Shown here one piece after another: positions 36,013 through 44,673 of a stretch of DNA of 64,000 nt. This DNA is from an uncultured Bacteroidales bacterium. Lineage in GTDB: Bacteria > Bacteroidota > Bacteroidia > Bacteroidales > Barnesiellaceae. The notes under the pieces are model-generated. The model was not told where the DNA came from, searched no databases, and worked only from the letters and a program-made list of their open reading frames with translations. Both the position numbers and the translations under genes were made by a program. The stretch lies in assembly GCA_949298955.1 (NCBI GenBank), contig CASFYQ010000001.1, forward strand, positions 310,001-374,000. The letters run 5' to 3'. Within the stretch, counting starts at the first letter, position 1. Every line of letters starts with the position of its first letter.

Positions 36013-38442
36013 TTATCTTCTAAAAATACGGACTATCTTATGCGCGAACTTATAGATGATGTTGCGTTTTTTCTTCGGTCCATGCTCGGTGCCATATCCA
36101 TAGCCATAACCGTACCCATAACCATAACCATAACCATAACCGTATCCATAGCCATATTTCTTGCTCTCCATATCGATACCGTTGAGCACGACGGTGAGGT
36201 TTTTGAACTTGTTCTCTTTGTAGAGTTTCTCCAATTCGGGCAGGTAGCGACGATCCAATACGCCGTTGCGAATGACATAGATGGTAAGGTCGGCTACACG
36301 TCCGATAATACCTGCATCGGCAACAACCAATGCAGGAACACAGTCCAAGATGACATAATCGTAGAGTTTTTTCAGCTCCTCGATCAATGCGGGGAAACGG
36401 TCACTCATCAGCAACTCCGAGGGATTGGGGGGCATAATACCGGCCGAAATCATATCGAATCGGTCGTGAATACTGCTGGCCTGTATGAGCTCGGCTACAT
36501 TGTTGTTTTTCCCCGACAACCAGGTCGACACGCCATTCTTGGTGGTCAAATCGAGTGTTTTGCTCAACGTCCGTTTTCGCAAGTCCATGTCGAGCAGGAC
36601 TACTTTTTTGTTGGTCATGGCCAACGTTGCAGCAAAGTTGCGGGATACGAAACTCTTGCCTTCACCGGGAATGGTCGACGTAAACATGATGACACGGGCC
36701 TGGGGTGCCACGAAATCCATATTGGAGCGCAGCAGTCGGAACGATTCGGCCACACTGCTGGTTCTGTTTTCGGCCACGACAATGGTACGTTCGTCTCCAT
36801 CGCCTTTCATCATGGGTATCTCGCCCAGGATTGGCATCGACGTATAATCTTCCACGTCTTTACGTCCTCTCACGCTGGTGTTCCACAACAGGCGCAACAA
36901 CTGGATAGCCATAGGTATGATGAGGCCGATGATAAATGCTCCCATCAGAAACATACGTCGGGCCGGTGCAACGGGTGCCGACGGACCGAACGGGGCTTCT
37001 ATTACCCGAATGTTGGCCTCGGTGATGGCCAGTTGCATCGCATTCTCCTCGCGTTTGTTCAACAAGAAGGTATAGAGCGCCTCTTTGATATTTTGCTGAC
37101 GAATAATGCCCAGGGCTTTCTTTTCTTGCTGAGGCACCAGCTCGATATAATCGAGTGTTTGCGCCTCTACGGCACGGACTTTATCCAGTTTCAGTTTCAA
37201 CGTAGAGATATAGCTGTTCATCGAAGAGGCCAAATTGACTCTCATCGAGGCCAAATTGGTGTCGAGGTCTCGCACCAAAGGATTGTTTTCGCCCGAATTT
37301 GCCGCCAGGCGTTCGCGCTGCAATACCATCGCGTTATACGATTCTATTTGGCTTTGCAGGCCCATATCACTCCCGCCCGACACATTGGGTATGAGCTGCT
37401 TGTTGTCTTTGTTGTCGGCAAAAGCGCGTTGTATGGTTTGTGCAATGGCATATTCTGTTTCGAGCTGAATCAGTTCGTCGCGCATCTTGCTATTCTCACT
37501 CATGAATTGCGAGGCTGCTGCATCGATGCTGACCATGCGGTTTTTCTGTTTGAAATCGGTCAACTCGTCTTCCACGTCGCCCAGTTCCCGGCTGATGATT
37601 TCGACCCGTTCGTTAATGAACTGTGCCGTGCTGGTGGCAATGCGGTTCTTGTCTTCGATAATCGTTTCCCGATAGACATCGATCAACGCATTCAATATGG
37701 CCTCGGCGCGGGAGGTATTGGAATCGATACAGTTGATTTGAACCAAGGTTGTACGATCGCCGGCCAAAGCGGCCGAGATAAACGAGTGATAAATATTGGC
37801 CGCCGTATTCATATCCATACGCGACACCTCGACCGCCGTATTGTAATAACCCGGCAGGAACTCGGGTACAGCCTTTACCACCATGCGGCCGGCAGCCGTG
37901 ACAACGGTATCGCCGAAAGCTATCTCCCGACTGCCTTCGACGCTCTTCTTACCGTCTATATTGACCTCTTTCAGCGAGTAACGAGTCTCGTCGAGAGGTT
38001 TTATCTTCATGGAAACCGGAGCCGTATAGGCATCGAAAAATTCGACCCGTACAGGCGACTCGGCATATAACTGGTTGTAGTGCAACCAGTCTTTCACTCG
38101 ATAGGTTACATCGAGATGCAGACGTTCTACCACCTCACGCATCAATTGCCGGGATTGTAATATGTAGATTTCATTCTCTACGCCACTCCCGGTTATACCG
38201 CCGTTCAGCTCCATGATAGCCGACATGTCGTTCCCCGACTTGTTCTCGCTCTTGACCAGCATCACGGCACTCCGCTTGTACAGCGGTGTTTGCCTGGCCA
38301 GATAAATCCAAGCAACCGACACACAAATGGCAACCGACAATACAATCCAATACCAATTATCGAATATCAACTCGACTATATCTCGCAGGGAAATACCCCC
38401 TTCGTTCTTTTTCTCGTTTTTAGTTTCCTGAATGAGCTCCAT
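36013..38442 (-). CDS. Wzc-type chain-length regulator / BY-family tyrosine kinase
   Basis: 809 residues in the inner membrane. Residues 1-30 are cytoplasmic, a first helix (WYWIVLSVAICVSVAWIYLA) follows, then a long periplasmic Wzz/GNVR-type region with coiled coils, and a second helix near 505-525 (FLMGAFIIGLIIPMAIQLL). The cytoplasmic kinase has Walker A (STIPGEGKSFVSRNFA), Walker A' (KVVLLDMDLRKRTL) and Walker B (YVILDCVPALVVADAG). Near the C-terminus are eleven consecutive Tyr-Gly pairs, the autophosphorylation cluster, followed by a basic tail (PKKKRNIIYKFAHKIVRIFRR). It controls polymer length and export with the Wza-like protein. Chromosome-like composition. No separate Wzb phosphatase is in the window. 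Confidence 0.95.
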   Translation of the reverse strand: MELIQETKNEKKNEGGISLRDIVELIFDNWYWIVLSVAICVSVAWIYLARQTPLYKRSAVMLVKSENKSGNDMSAIMELNGGITGSGVENEIYILQSRQLMREVVERLHLDVTYRVKDWLHYNQLYAESPVRVEFFDAYTAPVSMKIKPLDETRYSLKEVNIDGKKSVEGSREIAFGDTVVTAAGRMVVKAVPEFLPGYYNTAVEVSRMDMNTAANIYHSFISAALAGDRTTLVQINCIDSNTSRAEAILNALIDVYRETIIEDKNRIATSTAQFINERVEIISRELGDVEDELTDFKQKNRMVSIDAAASQFMSENSKMRDELIQLETEYAIAQTIQRAFADNKDNKQLIPNVSGGSDMGLQSQIESYNAMVLQRERLAANSGENNPLVRDLDTNLASMRVNLASSMNSYISTLKLKLDKVRAVEAQTLDYIELVPQQEKKALGIIRQQNIKEALYTFLLNKREENAMQLAITEANIRVIEAPFGPSAPVAPARRMFLMGAFIIGLIIPMAIQLLRLLWNTSVRGRKDVEDYTSMPILGEIPMMKGDGDERTIVVAENRTSSVAESFRLLRSNMDFVAPQARVIMFTSTIPGEGKSFVSRNFAATLAMTNKKVVLLDMDLRKRTLSKTLDLTTKNGVSTWLSGKNNNVAELIQASSIHDRFDMISAGIMPPNPSELLMSDRFPALIEELKKLYDYVILDCVPALVVADAGIIGRVADLTIYVIRNGVLDRRYLPELEKLYKENKFKNLTVVLNGIDMESKKYGYGYGYGYGYGYGYGYGYGYGTEHGPKKKRNIIYKFAHKIVRIFRR
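36092..36157. repeat. eleven hexanucleotide repeats encoding the Tyr-Gly tail of Wzc
   Basis: Eleven 6-bp units of the form CCATAA, with CCATAT, CCATAG, CCGTAC and CCGTAT variants, read on the minus strand as Tyr-Gly codons. The unit is a multiple of three, so gain or loss of units changes the number of tyrosines without a frameshift. Confidence 0.95.
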
Positions 38443-38453
38443 ATAAAGAGAAA

Positions 38454-39254
38454 TTACTTATCCTTTAATACAATAATCATAGATACAATAGACAATACCG
38501 AGGCAATAACCGACAGGATACTGCCGCTGGCCGAAATAAACGACATGGTGGCACTGCCCTTCACGCCTATCGACTTATTGGGCTGTACATAGATTACATC
38601 ATTTTGCTTCAAATAGTAGCAGGGCGACGTCAACACCTTTTCACTCGAAGTCAAATCGACCACATAGCTCACCCGCCGGTCTCCTTCTTCGCGTACGACC
38701 AAAATGTTATCGCGTTTTCCCGAGGGGGCCAAATCTCCGGCCATTGTCAAGGCTTCGAGAATCGTCAGCCGGTCGCCCGTGACGGTCTGTACACCGGGGC
38801 TGTTCACCTCGCCCATCACCGTCACTTTAAAGTTTCTGATTTGTACCGTCACGGTAGGGTCTTTTATATAATCGCCTTCGACAAGCTTAGCTTCAATAGC
38901 TTTGGCCAACTCGCCCCGAGTCAATCCGGCAACTTGCATTTCGCCGAGGACAGGTACCTCGATTTTTCCCTCTTTATCGACCCGAAGACCCACAGACTCT
39001 TGTATAGAGGTAGAGCCCGAACTGCCCAGCACCTCGCTGTTGGCAAACAACTCCAACAACTCTCCGTCTTTGCTGCTGACGGTTATAAGCAACTGATCGT
39101 CGGGGGTAATCTTCAATTCATAATTTTGTACAATCGTCTGTGGGTCATTCGCCAATTCGTCGGCACCCTGCAAATAAATCATTTTTTTAGACGGGGTACA
39201 CGATACCAGCCCTGCCAGTATCATGCACACTAAGGCTCTCGAAATATATTTCAT
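38454..39254 (-). CDS. Wza-like polysaccharide export lipoprotein
   Basis: 266 residues with a lipoprotein signal, lipidated Cys at about position 19 (ILAGLVSC). The polysaccharide export (Poly_export) domain covers about residues 40-135 (YELKITPDDQLLITVSS ... GEMQVAGLTRGELAKAIEAKL), followed by one SLBB domain (TVMGEVNSPGVQTVTGDRLTILEALTMAGDL). A C-terminal hydrophobic segment (ILSVIASVLSIVSMIIVLKDK) could be the outer-membrane helix seen in Wza. It forms the outer-membrane pore for the polymer, working with the Wzc kinase encoded 11 bases downstream. It is shorter than E. coli Wza, with one SLBB instead of two, common in Bacteroidetes. Confidence 0.93.
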   Translation of the reverse strand: MKYISRALVCMILAGLVSCTPSKKMIYLQGADELANDPQTIVQNYELKITPDDQLLITVSSKDGELLELFANSEVLGSSGSTSIQESVGLRVDKEGKIEVPVLGEMQVAGLTRGELAKAIEAKLVEGDYIKDPTVTVQIRNFKVTVMGEVNSPGVQTVTGDRLTILEALTMAGDLAPSGKRDNILVVREEGDRRVSYVVDLTSSEKVLTSPCYYLKQNDVIYVQPNKSIGVKGSATMSFISASGSILSVIASVLSIVSMIIVLKDK

Positions 39255-39278
39255 TAGAAAAAAATAACTGTTAGCGCA

Positions 39279-40400
39279 CTAATTTTTCGAATCGGCAGCA
39301 GCTTTCAGTTTCTGTATTCGATGTGTCAGATAAAGCTGCATTGCCGTCCAAATAAAGATATCCAGAAATAATAATACGTTGATATTTACATGCGTGAGGA
39401 GCAACAAGTTCATGGCAGCAAAGCCCGACGAGATGAGCAGAATCGTAATCATAGCCGCCCGATGGGAGAAGCCCAAAGCCAAAAACTTGTGGTGAATATG
39501 ATTTTTGTCCGGGCTAAAAATATTTTTGTGAAAACGAGCTCGATGCAGAATAACCCGAACCACATCGAAGACCGGTGTAATCAATACCGAAAATGCAATA
39601 ACAATAGCATCGGGAACCCGGTGCAATACAGTCTCATCGGTCATACTGAAACGAATTGCCAAAAGGCTCAGCACAAAACCGATGGTCAAAGAGCCGGTAT
39701 CACCCATAAAAATCTTTCGACCCCGGGCCGGATTTCCAAACACGTTGTAATAAAAGAACGGTATCAAAGTTCCCAAAGAGACAACAGACAAGGCGGCATA
39801 CAGCCACTCCCGCTGATAGGTAAACAAAATCGTAAAGAAGAGCAACGCAATGCCGCTCAACCCCGAAGCCAACCCATCGATACCGTCAATAAGATTTATC
39901 GCATTGGTAATAAATACGATCGTGAAAACCGTAAACGGAATGCCAACCGCTGCCGGTAACTCATAAATACCGAATATCCCATACAAATTGTTAATCCACA
40001 AGCCCGAAGATACCAATAGTATAGCACAAAATATCTGGACCATAAACTTTTGATGATAACGGACTCCTATCAAATCGTCGGTAATTCCGGTCAGATACAG
40101 CAACAGCAAACTGCTCAACCCAAAAGAGAGAACCGCCGTATCGCTGCTGTTGATTATCGAAGGGAACAGCTCTTCGCCATAGATTTGGTTCAGACCCACC
40201 ATCAACGCCAATGTAAAAATCACGGCGGGGAAAAACGAGACGCCACCCAAACGAGGGATTATCCCCTGGTGTACTTTACGCTCGTTCGGTATATCGAACA
40301 AATGCTTCTTAAACGAAATCAATAAAATTCTTGGAATGATAAATATAGAAAATCCCAAACTGATAACGAACGACATTAGCAATATCGAAATATAGCCCAT
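39279..40400 (-). CDS. WecA/MraY-family undecaprenyl-phosphate sugar-1-phosphate transferase
   Basis: 373 residues, about eleven membrane helices. DIPNERKVHQGIIPRLGGVSFF, ITNAINLIDGIDGLASGLSGI (the catalytic Asp region), FMGDTGSLTIGFVLSLLAIRFS and the Mg/nucleotide loop FSPDKNHIHHKFLALGFSHR are the WecA/TagO signatures. It starts repeat-unit synthesis by moving a HexNAc-1-phosphate, normally GlcNAc-1-P, to undecaprenyl phosphate. It is the first gene of the polysaccharide operon, behind a leader of more than 400 bases. No PglC/WcaJ-type initiator is seen in the locus, so this is the likely sole initiator. Confidence 0.93.
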   Translation of the reverse strand: MGYISILLMSFVISLGFSIFIIPRILLISFKKHLFDIPNERKVHQGIIPRLGGVSFFPAVIFTLALMVGLNQIYGEELFPSIINSSDTAVLSFGLSSLLLLYLTGITDDLIGVRYHQKFMVQIFCAILLVSSGLWINNLYGIFGIYELPAAVGIPFTVFTIVFITNAINLIDGIDGLASGLSGIALLFFTILFTYQREWLYAALSVVSLGTLIPFFYYNVFGNPARGRKIFMGDTGSLTIGFVLSLLAIRFSMTDETVLHRVPDAIVIAFSVLITPVFDVVRVILHRARFHKNIFSPDKNHIHHKFLALGFSHRAAMITILLISSGFAAMNLLLLTHVNINVLLFLDIFIWTAMQLYLTHRIQKLKAAADSKN

Positions 40401-40861
40401 AAAATATTAGATTTAAATTCTCTTTTTACTGAAAATTCAGCACATTGACCCAATACTATGCAGAAATCATTTTACAGATTTTTTCATTTCTCATTGTCGT
40501 TTCCACAACGAGAAATATCTTTTATGATTTCTCAAAGATTTTAATTATCTCTACTTAAAAAGAAACTAAAAAGAGGGGAAAACAGTATATCTATACAGAC
40601 ATTTTTACATTCCTTGGGGACACCGGAAATAGCAACTCCCGGTCTTCTAATTACTCTTTTACAGGCCTTTACCCCTCTCCCTATCGCAGAGAAGAAGAGT
40701 GCTTTCCGACCTTTCGTCCCGTTCTGTCACAGTATCAAATTTCCAACCTCCCATCTTAGAAGGTTACCTATCATAACAGAACTTCAATCGTCGAAAAGGA
40801 CTTTGTATAAAAGAACAACTCTATATATCGTTAGTTCAACATATCCCTATTTCGACTTTTG

Positions 40862-40895
40862 CAAAGATAAGAACAATTCTAAGAATCACAACAAA
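40862..40895 (-). promoter_or_regulatory. promoter of the polysaccharide operon
   Basis: On the minus strand TTTG (40892-40895), a 22-base spacer and TATCTTTG (40862-40869, full -7 match). A GTTG three bases further in (40889-40892) would give a 19-base spacer. No flanking inverted repeats of the invertible-promoter kind are seen. Confidence 0.65.
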
Positions 40896-41076
40896 ATTTT
40901 ATAAAAATATAATATTATAGAACAAACGCGACAAGCGTTTTATCCATTGAAACACAATTTACAATTATTATGAAATGTTTAAAATGTTTACAATAAGTCC
41001 GATCTACAATCGCCTCTGCTCAATTCATTAATCGGGACTCTATTCCGTGACAAACAAAAATAGCAGCAACAGAGAG

Positions 41077-41107
41077 ACTGAATAGCCAAACAAAACCTCT
41101 ATCTTTG
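41077..41107 (+). promoter_or_regulatory. promoter of the thioesterase gene
   Basis: TATCTTTG at 41100-41107 is a full -7 match; ACTG at 41077-41080 is a poor -33 box with a 19-base spacer. 35 bases before the ATG. Confidence 0.55.
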
Positions 41108-41141
41108 AAAAGAATTTTTATCGAAAATAGTATTGTGGCTT

Positions 41142-41627
41142 ATGAAAAAGATTATAAATCCTTGGACCAAACTCGAAAAAGAGGGATATAACTGTTTCGG
41201 GTGTGCCCCCAACAACCCTTACGGACTGAAAATGGAATTTTACGAAGACGGCGACGATATTGTCTCTTTTTGGAATCCGTCGGACAATTACCAAGGCTGG
41301 CTACACACATTGCACGGCGGCATACAATCGCTACTCATCGACGAAATAGCCGGGTGGCTTGTTGCCCGCAAATTGCAAACCTCGGGCATGACGACGAACT
41401 TGACGATTAGATTCAAGCATTCCATCACCACCGGCCCTGACACCACACTCGAAATACGTGCCCGTCTCACCGAAATGAAACGAAATCTCGCCTTTATCTC
41501 GGCCCAAATAAGTTGCAACAACCAGATTTGCACCCAGGGAGAACTGATCTATTTTTGTTTTCCCCGAGAAAAAGCCGAATCGGAATTTCATTTCACCGGC
41601 TGTCATACCACCGACGAAACCGACTGA
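41142..41627 (+). CDS. hotdog-fold acyl-CoA thioesterase (PaaI-like)
   Basis: 161 residues from ATG 41142 (MKKIINPWTKLEKEGYNCFGC); a TTG three codons earlier is less likely. GYNCFGCAPNNPYGLKM at the start and WLHTLHGGIQSLLIDEIAGWLV in the middle are typical of PaaI/YigI-like thioesterases: HGG is the catalytic-loop motif and the following Asp/Glu sits on the hot-dog helix. MTTNLTIRFKHSITTGPDTTLEIRA gives the central beta strands. A cytoplasmic housekeeping thioesterase is the likely role; the substrate is unknown. The single gene is convergent with the exchanger gene. Confidence 0.85.
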   Translation: MKKIINPWTKLEKEGYNCFGCAPNNPYGLKMEFYEDGDDIVSFWNPSDNYQGWLHTLHGGIQSLLIDEIAGWLVARKLQTSGMTTNLTIRFKHSITTGPDTTLEIRARLTEMKRNLAFISAQISCNNQICTQGELIYFCFPREKAESEFHFTGCHTTDETD

Positions 41628-41658
41628 TACACATATCGATATTCTACTGCAATCGCTC

Positions 41659-42615
41659 CTACAACTGATAAATCAAATAACCCGTATACACCACATACGC
41701 CAAAATCATCACAATCCCTTCGACCCGGGTTATCATACGCACCTTGTAGTACTTGCCCGCAACGAACATCAGCAGAGAAGCGCCCAACAGATAGAACAGG
41801 TCGAAATTGGTGATTCCGCCCAACGGCAGCGGCGAGATAGAAGCACTGGCGCCCAGCACGAAAAAGACATTGAACAGATTGGAGCCTATCACATTACCCA
41901 CGGCTATCTCGGGGTTCTTCTTCAACGCAGCAACTACCGACGTAGCCAGCTCGGGCAATGAAGTGCCCATAGCGACCAAGGTCAAACCGATAATCGACTC
42001 GCTCACTCCCAGCGAACGGGCTATTTCGCTCGACCCGTCGACAAACAGGCGTCCCCCGAAAATCAAGGCTGCAAGGCCACCCACAATATAAACCGTACAA
42101 CGCCACACCGGTAACGACTTGATTTCGGCCGGCTCCTCATCGCTGTGGTTATGTGCAATGGCAAACGTATAACCAAGAAATATCAGAAAAAAGCAAAGCA
42201 TGAGCAAACCGTCTGCCCGATTGATAACATTCTCGGTGCCGGTTCCCAAAAAGAGGTCGTTGGCACAGATAAGCACAACGACCGACGACAGAATTGCCAG
42301 AGGTATCTCTTTGGTGAGTGTGCTCCTCGTGATACGGACAGGAGCCACAACAGCCGTCACCCCCACAATCATAAGAATATTGAAAATATTGCTACCCACC
42401 ACATTACCGATAGCCAGTTCGGCACTACCGTTTATAGCCGATACCACACTCACCGTCAACTCGGGAGCCGAGGTCCCGAAGGCGACAATCGTGAGTCCTA
42501 TCACCAACGACGAGATATTGAAACGCTTGGCCAATGCAGCGGCGCCATCGGTCAGGAAATTGGCTCCTGCCAAAATCAGGGCCAAACCTACAAGCAGAAA
42601 AATAACGTTTATCAT
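41659..42615 (-). CDS. CaCA-family calcium/sodium antiporter (YrbG-like)
   Basis: 318 residues with ten membrane helices in two inverted halves. The alpha repeats are plain: VAFGTSAPELTVSVVSAINGSAELAIGNVVGSNIFN in the first half and VAMGTSLPELATSVVAALKKNPEIAVGNVIGSNLFN in the second, each with the G-T-S-x-P-E ion-binding motif. The middle loop is short and charged (AHNHSDEEPAEIKS), as in YrbG. It exports Ca2+ in exchange for Na+ at the inner membrane. No regulatory domain. It is monocistronic; the next 227 bases upstream hold the divergent thiamin promoter and riboswitch. Confidence 0.93.
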   Translation of the reverse strand: MINVIFLLVGLALILAGANFLTDGAAALAKRFNISSLVIGLTIVAFGTSAPELTVSVVSAINGSAELAIGNVVGSNIFNILMIVGVTAVVAPVRITRSTLTKEIPLAILSSVVVLICANDLFLGTGTENVINRADGLLMLCFFLIFLGYTFAIAHNHSDEEPAEIKSLPVWRCTVYIVGGLAALIFGGRLFVDGSSEIARSLGVSESIIGLTLVAMGTSLPELATSVVAALKKNPEIAVGNVIGSNLFNVFFVLGASASISPLPLGGITNFDLFYLLGASLLMFVAGKYYKVRMITRVEGIVMILAYVVYTGYLIYQL

Positions 42616-42829
42616 TCTTGCCTAATTTTATATGTATCTGATATGTGTTGACAAATGTAAGGATTTAAAACTTATATAAGAACATCAAACCGGGAAAAGC
42701 CTCGCAAAAAGCGATTCCCCTCTGAATAAAACAAATTCGCAACAGGTTCTTCCGACTCTCCTCCCGAGCACCGGCCTCTTAATTTTTATTAAAACCAACG
42801 GGTATTACCTCCGATAAGAAAATAATATC

Positions 42830-42837
42830 TACCTTTG
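42830..42837 (+). promoter_or_regulatory. -7 box of the thiamin operon promoter
   Basis: TACCTTTG, a full match to TAnnTTTG; only weak -33 candidates are seen (TTAC at 42805-42808). The expected transcription start at about 42844 coincides with the first base of the riboswitch. Confidence 0.6.
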
Positions 42838-42843
42838 TTGTGT

Positions 42844-42919
42844 AACAAAGGGGTGCCTAAAAACGGCTGAGATTATACCCTATGAACCTGATACGGATAA
42901 TGCCGGCGCAGGAATTGTT
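42844..42919 (+). promoter_or_regulatory. TPP riboswitch (THI element)
   Basis: The conserved core is complete: GGGGTGCC, CTGAGAT, ACCC, GAACCTGAT and GGATAATGCC-GCGCAGGAA in the right order. The closing stem P1 is AACAA (42844-42848) with TTGTT (42915-42919). It binds thiamin pyrophosphate and controls the thiD operon immediately downstream. Confidence 0.95.
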
Positions 42920-42938
42920 CATAGTTCTATCTGTTTCG

Positions 42939-42977
42939 ATACGGTTTTAAGCTACCCCTCGATAAAGCGAACCGTAT
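42939..42977 (+). promoter_or_regulatory. hairpin sequestering the thiD start codon
   Basis: ATACGGTT (42939-42946) pairs perfectly with AACCGTAT (42970-42977), which includes the first two bases of the thiD ATG (42976-42978). It lies 19 bases after the TPP riboswitch and is the natural candidate for its expression platform, acting on translation start; no T-run is present, so termination is unlikely. Confidence 0.75.
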
Positions 42978-43818
42978 GAAAACTTATCCCGTCGTATTGA
43001 CCATAGCCGGCTCGGACAGCAGCGGAGGTGCCGGCATACAAGCCGACTTGAAGACCATGTCGGCCATCGGTGTATTCGGCACATCGGCCATCACCGCCAT
43101 CACGGCACAAAACACCTGCGAGGTGCGAGCCATACAGGGCATAGACCCTGCTATCGTGCGCCGGCAAATCGAGGCAGTGCTCGACGACCTGCCCTGTCAC
43201 ACGGTAAAACTGGGCATGCTCTATGCCCGTCCTACCATCGAGGCTATTGCCGATTGTCTGGCCCACTACCCCATCGACCATATCGTACTCGACCCGGTGA
43301 TGGTATCGACCTCGGGGTGCCGGCTCATCGAGGAAGAGGCCATCGAGGCCGTCAAATCGTTGTTGCTGCCCCGGGCTACGCTCGTCACCCCCAATATTCC
43401 CGAGACCGAAATTTTAAGCGGAATCTCCGTCACCAACGAGCAGGATATGGAGTTGGCTGCCGAGCGGCTGTTCCAAACAGGCTGTCGGGCTGTACTCATC
43501 AAAGGAGGCCACTTGAACGGAGCCGAGTCGTACGACCTGCTCTTCACCCCCCAAGCCTCCCCCATGCGCTACACCTCGCCTCGCATTGCCACCCGCAATA
43601 CCCACGGAACCGGCTGCACTTTCTCGTCGGCCATAGCCTCATATCTGGCATTGGGGCTCACCTTGCCCGAGGCTGTCGCCGCAGCCAAAAGCTACCTCAA
43701 CCGGGCTCTCGAAGCGGGAGCCGACGTATCGATAGGACACGGTCACGGAGCCGTAAACCACCTCTTCGATCCTTGTGTTTTATCCGCACGGGAAATCGTC
43801 GAGAACAAATGCGAATAA
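42976..43818 (+). CDS. thiD: hydroxymethylpyrimidine / phosphomethylpyrimidine kinase
   Basis: Phosphorylates HMP and HMP-P to HMP-PP in thiamin synthesis. 280 residues of the ribokinase fold. [26 protein letters not shown] is the N-terminal substrate-binding signature, [14 protein letters not shown] and [12 protein letters not shown] follow, and [18 protein letters not shown] is the ATP-anion-hole motif with catalytic Asp replaced in position by the usual GTGC Cys of ThiD. The ATG is paired in a hairpin behind the TPP riboswitch, so expression should fall when TPP is abundant. First gene of the operon. Confidence 0.96.
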   Translation: MKTYPVVLTIAGSDSSGGAGIQADLKTMSAIGVFGTSAITAITAQNTCEVRAIQGIDPAIVRRQIEAVLDDLPCHTVKLGMLYARPTIEAIADCLAHYPIDHIVLDPVMVSTSGCRLIEEEAIEAVKSLLLPRATLVTPNIPETEILSGISVTNEQDMELAAERLFQTGCRAVLIKGGHLNGAESYDLLFTPQASPMRYTSPRIATRNTHGTGCTFSSAIASYLALGLTLPEAVAAAKSYLNRALEAGADVSIGHGHGAVNHLFDPCVLSAREIVENKCE

Positions 43819-43842
43819 TCAACCTGCTCATTTACAAAAAAA

Positions 43843-44043
43843 ATGAAAGTATATATCAACCAAAACGAGACCGAGGTGCCCGAAGGCATCACCGTAAAAG
43901 AATGGCTCGACCGGCAACAGGTTGCCGCCGAAGGTACTGCCATCGCCATCGACAACAAGCTGGTACCCAAAAGCGAATGGAACGACCGCACACTGGCCGA
44001 AGGCGACAAGATAACCCTTATCCGTGCCACTTTCGGCGGATAA
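43843..44043 (+). CDS. thiS: sulfur carrier protein ThiS
   Basis: 66 residues with the ubiquitin-like fold, ending in the obligatory Gly-Gly (LIRATFGG). The C-terminus is adenylated by ThiF, turned into a thiocarboxylate, and gives sulfur to the thiazole ring made by ThiG. The start MKVYINQNETEVPEG fits other ThiS proteins. It sits between thiD and the TenI-like gene, and all components of the thiazole branch are in the same operon. Confidence 0.95.
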   Translation: MKVYINQNETEVPEGITVKEWLDRQQVAAEGTAIAIDNKLVPKSEWNDRTLAEGDKITLIRATFGG

Positions 44044-44070
44044 ACAGCCTATCACGTTCTCTACAATGAA

Positions 44071-44661
44071 ATGAAATACATAGGTATCACCCCCGAACAT
44101 TTTTTGCCCGACGAAGGGCTCTTGATTGCCGCGCTGCTCGACCACGGGCTGTATCGTCTGCACCTGCGCAAGCCATCGGCATCGCGCAACGAGGTGGAGC
44201 AACTGTTGCGTGCGATTCCCGCCAGCTGTTACAACCGCATCGTGCTGCACGACCATTTCGACCTGGCGATAAGCTACCGGCTGGCCGGGGTGCACCTCAA
44301 CCGGCGCAGTCCCGTGCCCCCTGCTGCTACCGCCCACTATATCCCTGCCCTCTCCCGCTCGTGCCATTCAATCAGCGAGTTGACCGACCACGAAGGGTAT
44401 AGTTATCAATTTCTAAGTCCTATATTCGACAGTATTTCCAAGAGGGGTTACTCCGCAGGATTCACCCCCGAGCAGTTGCAAACGGCTGCCGGGCAAGGAA
44501 TCATCGACGAACGAGTCATCGCCTTGGGCGGTATCACCCCCGAGCGTATTTCCGCCGTGCGAGAGTGGCATTTCGGCGGGGTAGCTCTGCTGGGCTATTT
44601 GTGGCAAGAGCCTACCCCCGAAGGTGTGGTTGCCCGGCTTAACCGAATACGAAATATGTAA
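44071..44661 (+). CDS. TenI/ThiE-like TIM-barrel protein
   Basis: 196 residues, paralogous to the thiE product encoded next. LYRLHLRKPSASRNEVEQLL, RIVLHDHFDLAISYRLAGVHLN, FLSPIFDSISKRGYSAGF and VIALGGITPERISAV mark the thiamin-phosphate synthase fold. It lacks the ThiE diphosphate-binding details seen in the neighbour (for example [11 protein letters not shown]), so thiazole tautomerase (TenI) or an accessory role is more likely than coupling HMP-PP and thiazole-P. Such a divergent copy is common in Bacteroidales thi operons. Starts 27 bases after thiS. Confidence 0.75.
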   Translation: MKYIGITPEHFLPDEGLLIAALLDHGLYRLHLRKPSASRNEVEQLLRAIPASCYNRIVLHDHFDLAISYRLAGVHLNRRSPVPPAATAHYIPALSRSCHSISELTDHEGYSYQFLSPIFDSISKRGYSAGFTPEQLQTAAGQGIIDERVIALGGITPERISAVREWHFGGVALLGYLWQEPTPEGVVARLNRIRNM

Positions 44662-44673
44662 ACCGAACCAAAT

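Larger units (their letters stand above)
40401..41141. other. gene-free region: operon leader (minus) and thioesterase promoter (plus)
   Basis: No gene seen on either strand. Between the minus-strand promoter at 40862-40895 and the wecA-like start there are about 460 untranslated bases. The part around 40600-40790 is richer in G+C and carries small inverted repeats, for example ACCGG / CCGGT at 40622-40643 and CTTCTTCTCT / GGGAGAGG on the minus strand near 40670-40700. The stretch 40900-41070 is AT-rich with no recognisable element. Confidence 0.5.

Noticed and set aside
36092..36157. CRISPR-like array
   Set aside because: The 6-bp units have no spacers and are simply Tyr-Gly codons in frame.
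36007..38070. A 687-codon open frame on the plus strand opposite wzc
   Set aside because: It is a codon-bias shadow of the kinase gene: low-complexity start from the repeat, no domain, no promoter.
40614..40904. A 96-codon plus-strand frame in the leader region
   Set aside because: No likeness to any family, no promoter, and it lies over the minus-strand promoter and leader.
40401..41141. Invertible capsule promoter
   Set aside because: No pair of inverted repeats flanking the promoter and no invertase gene were found.
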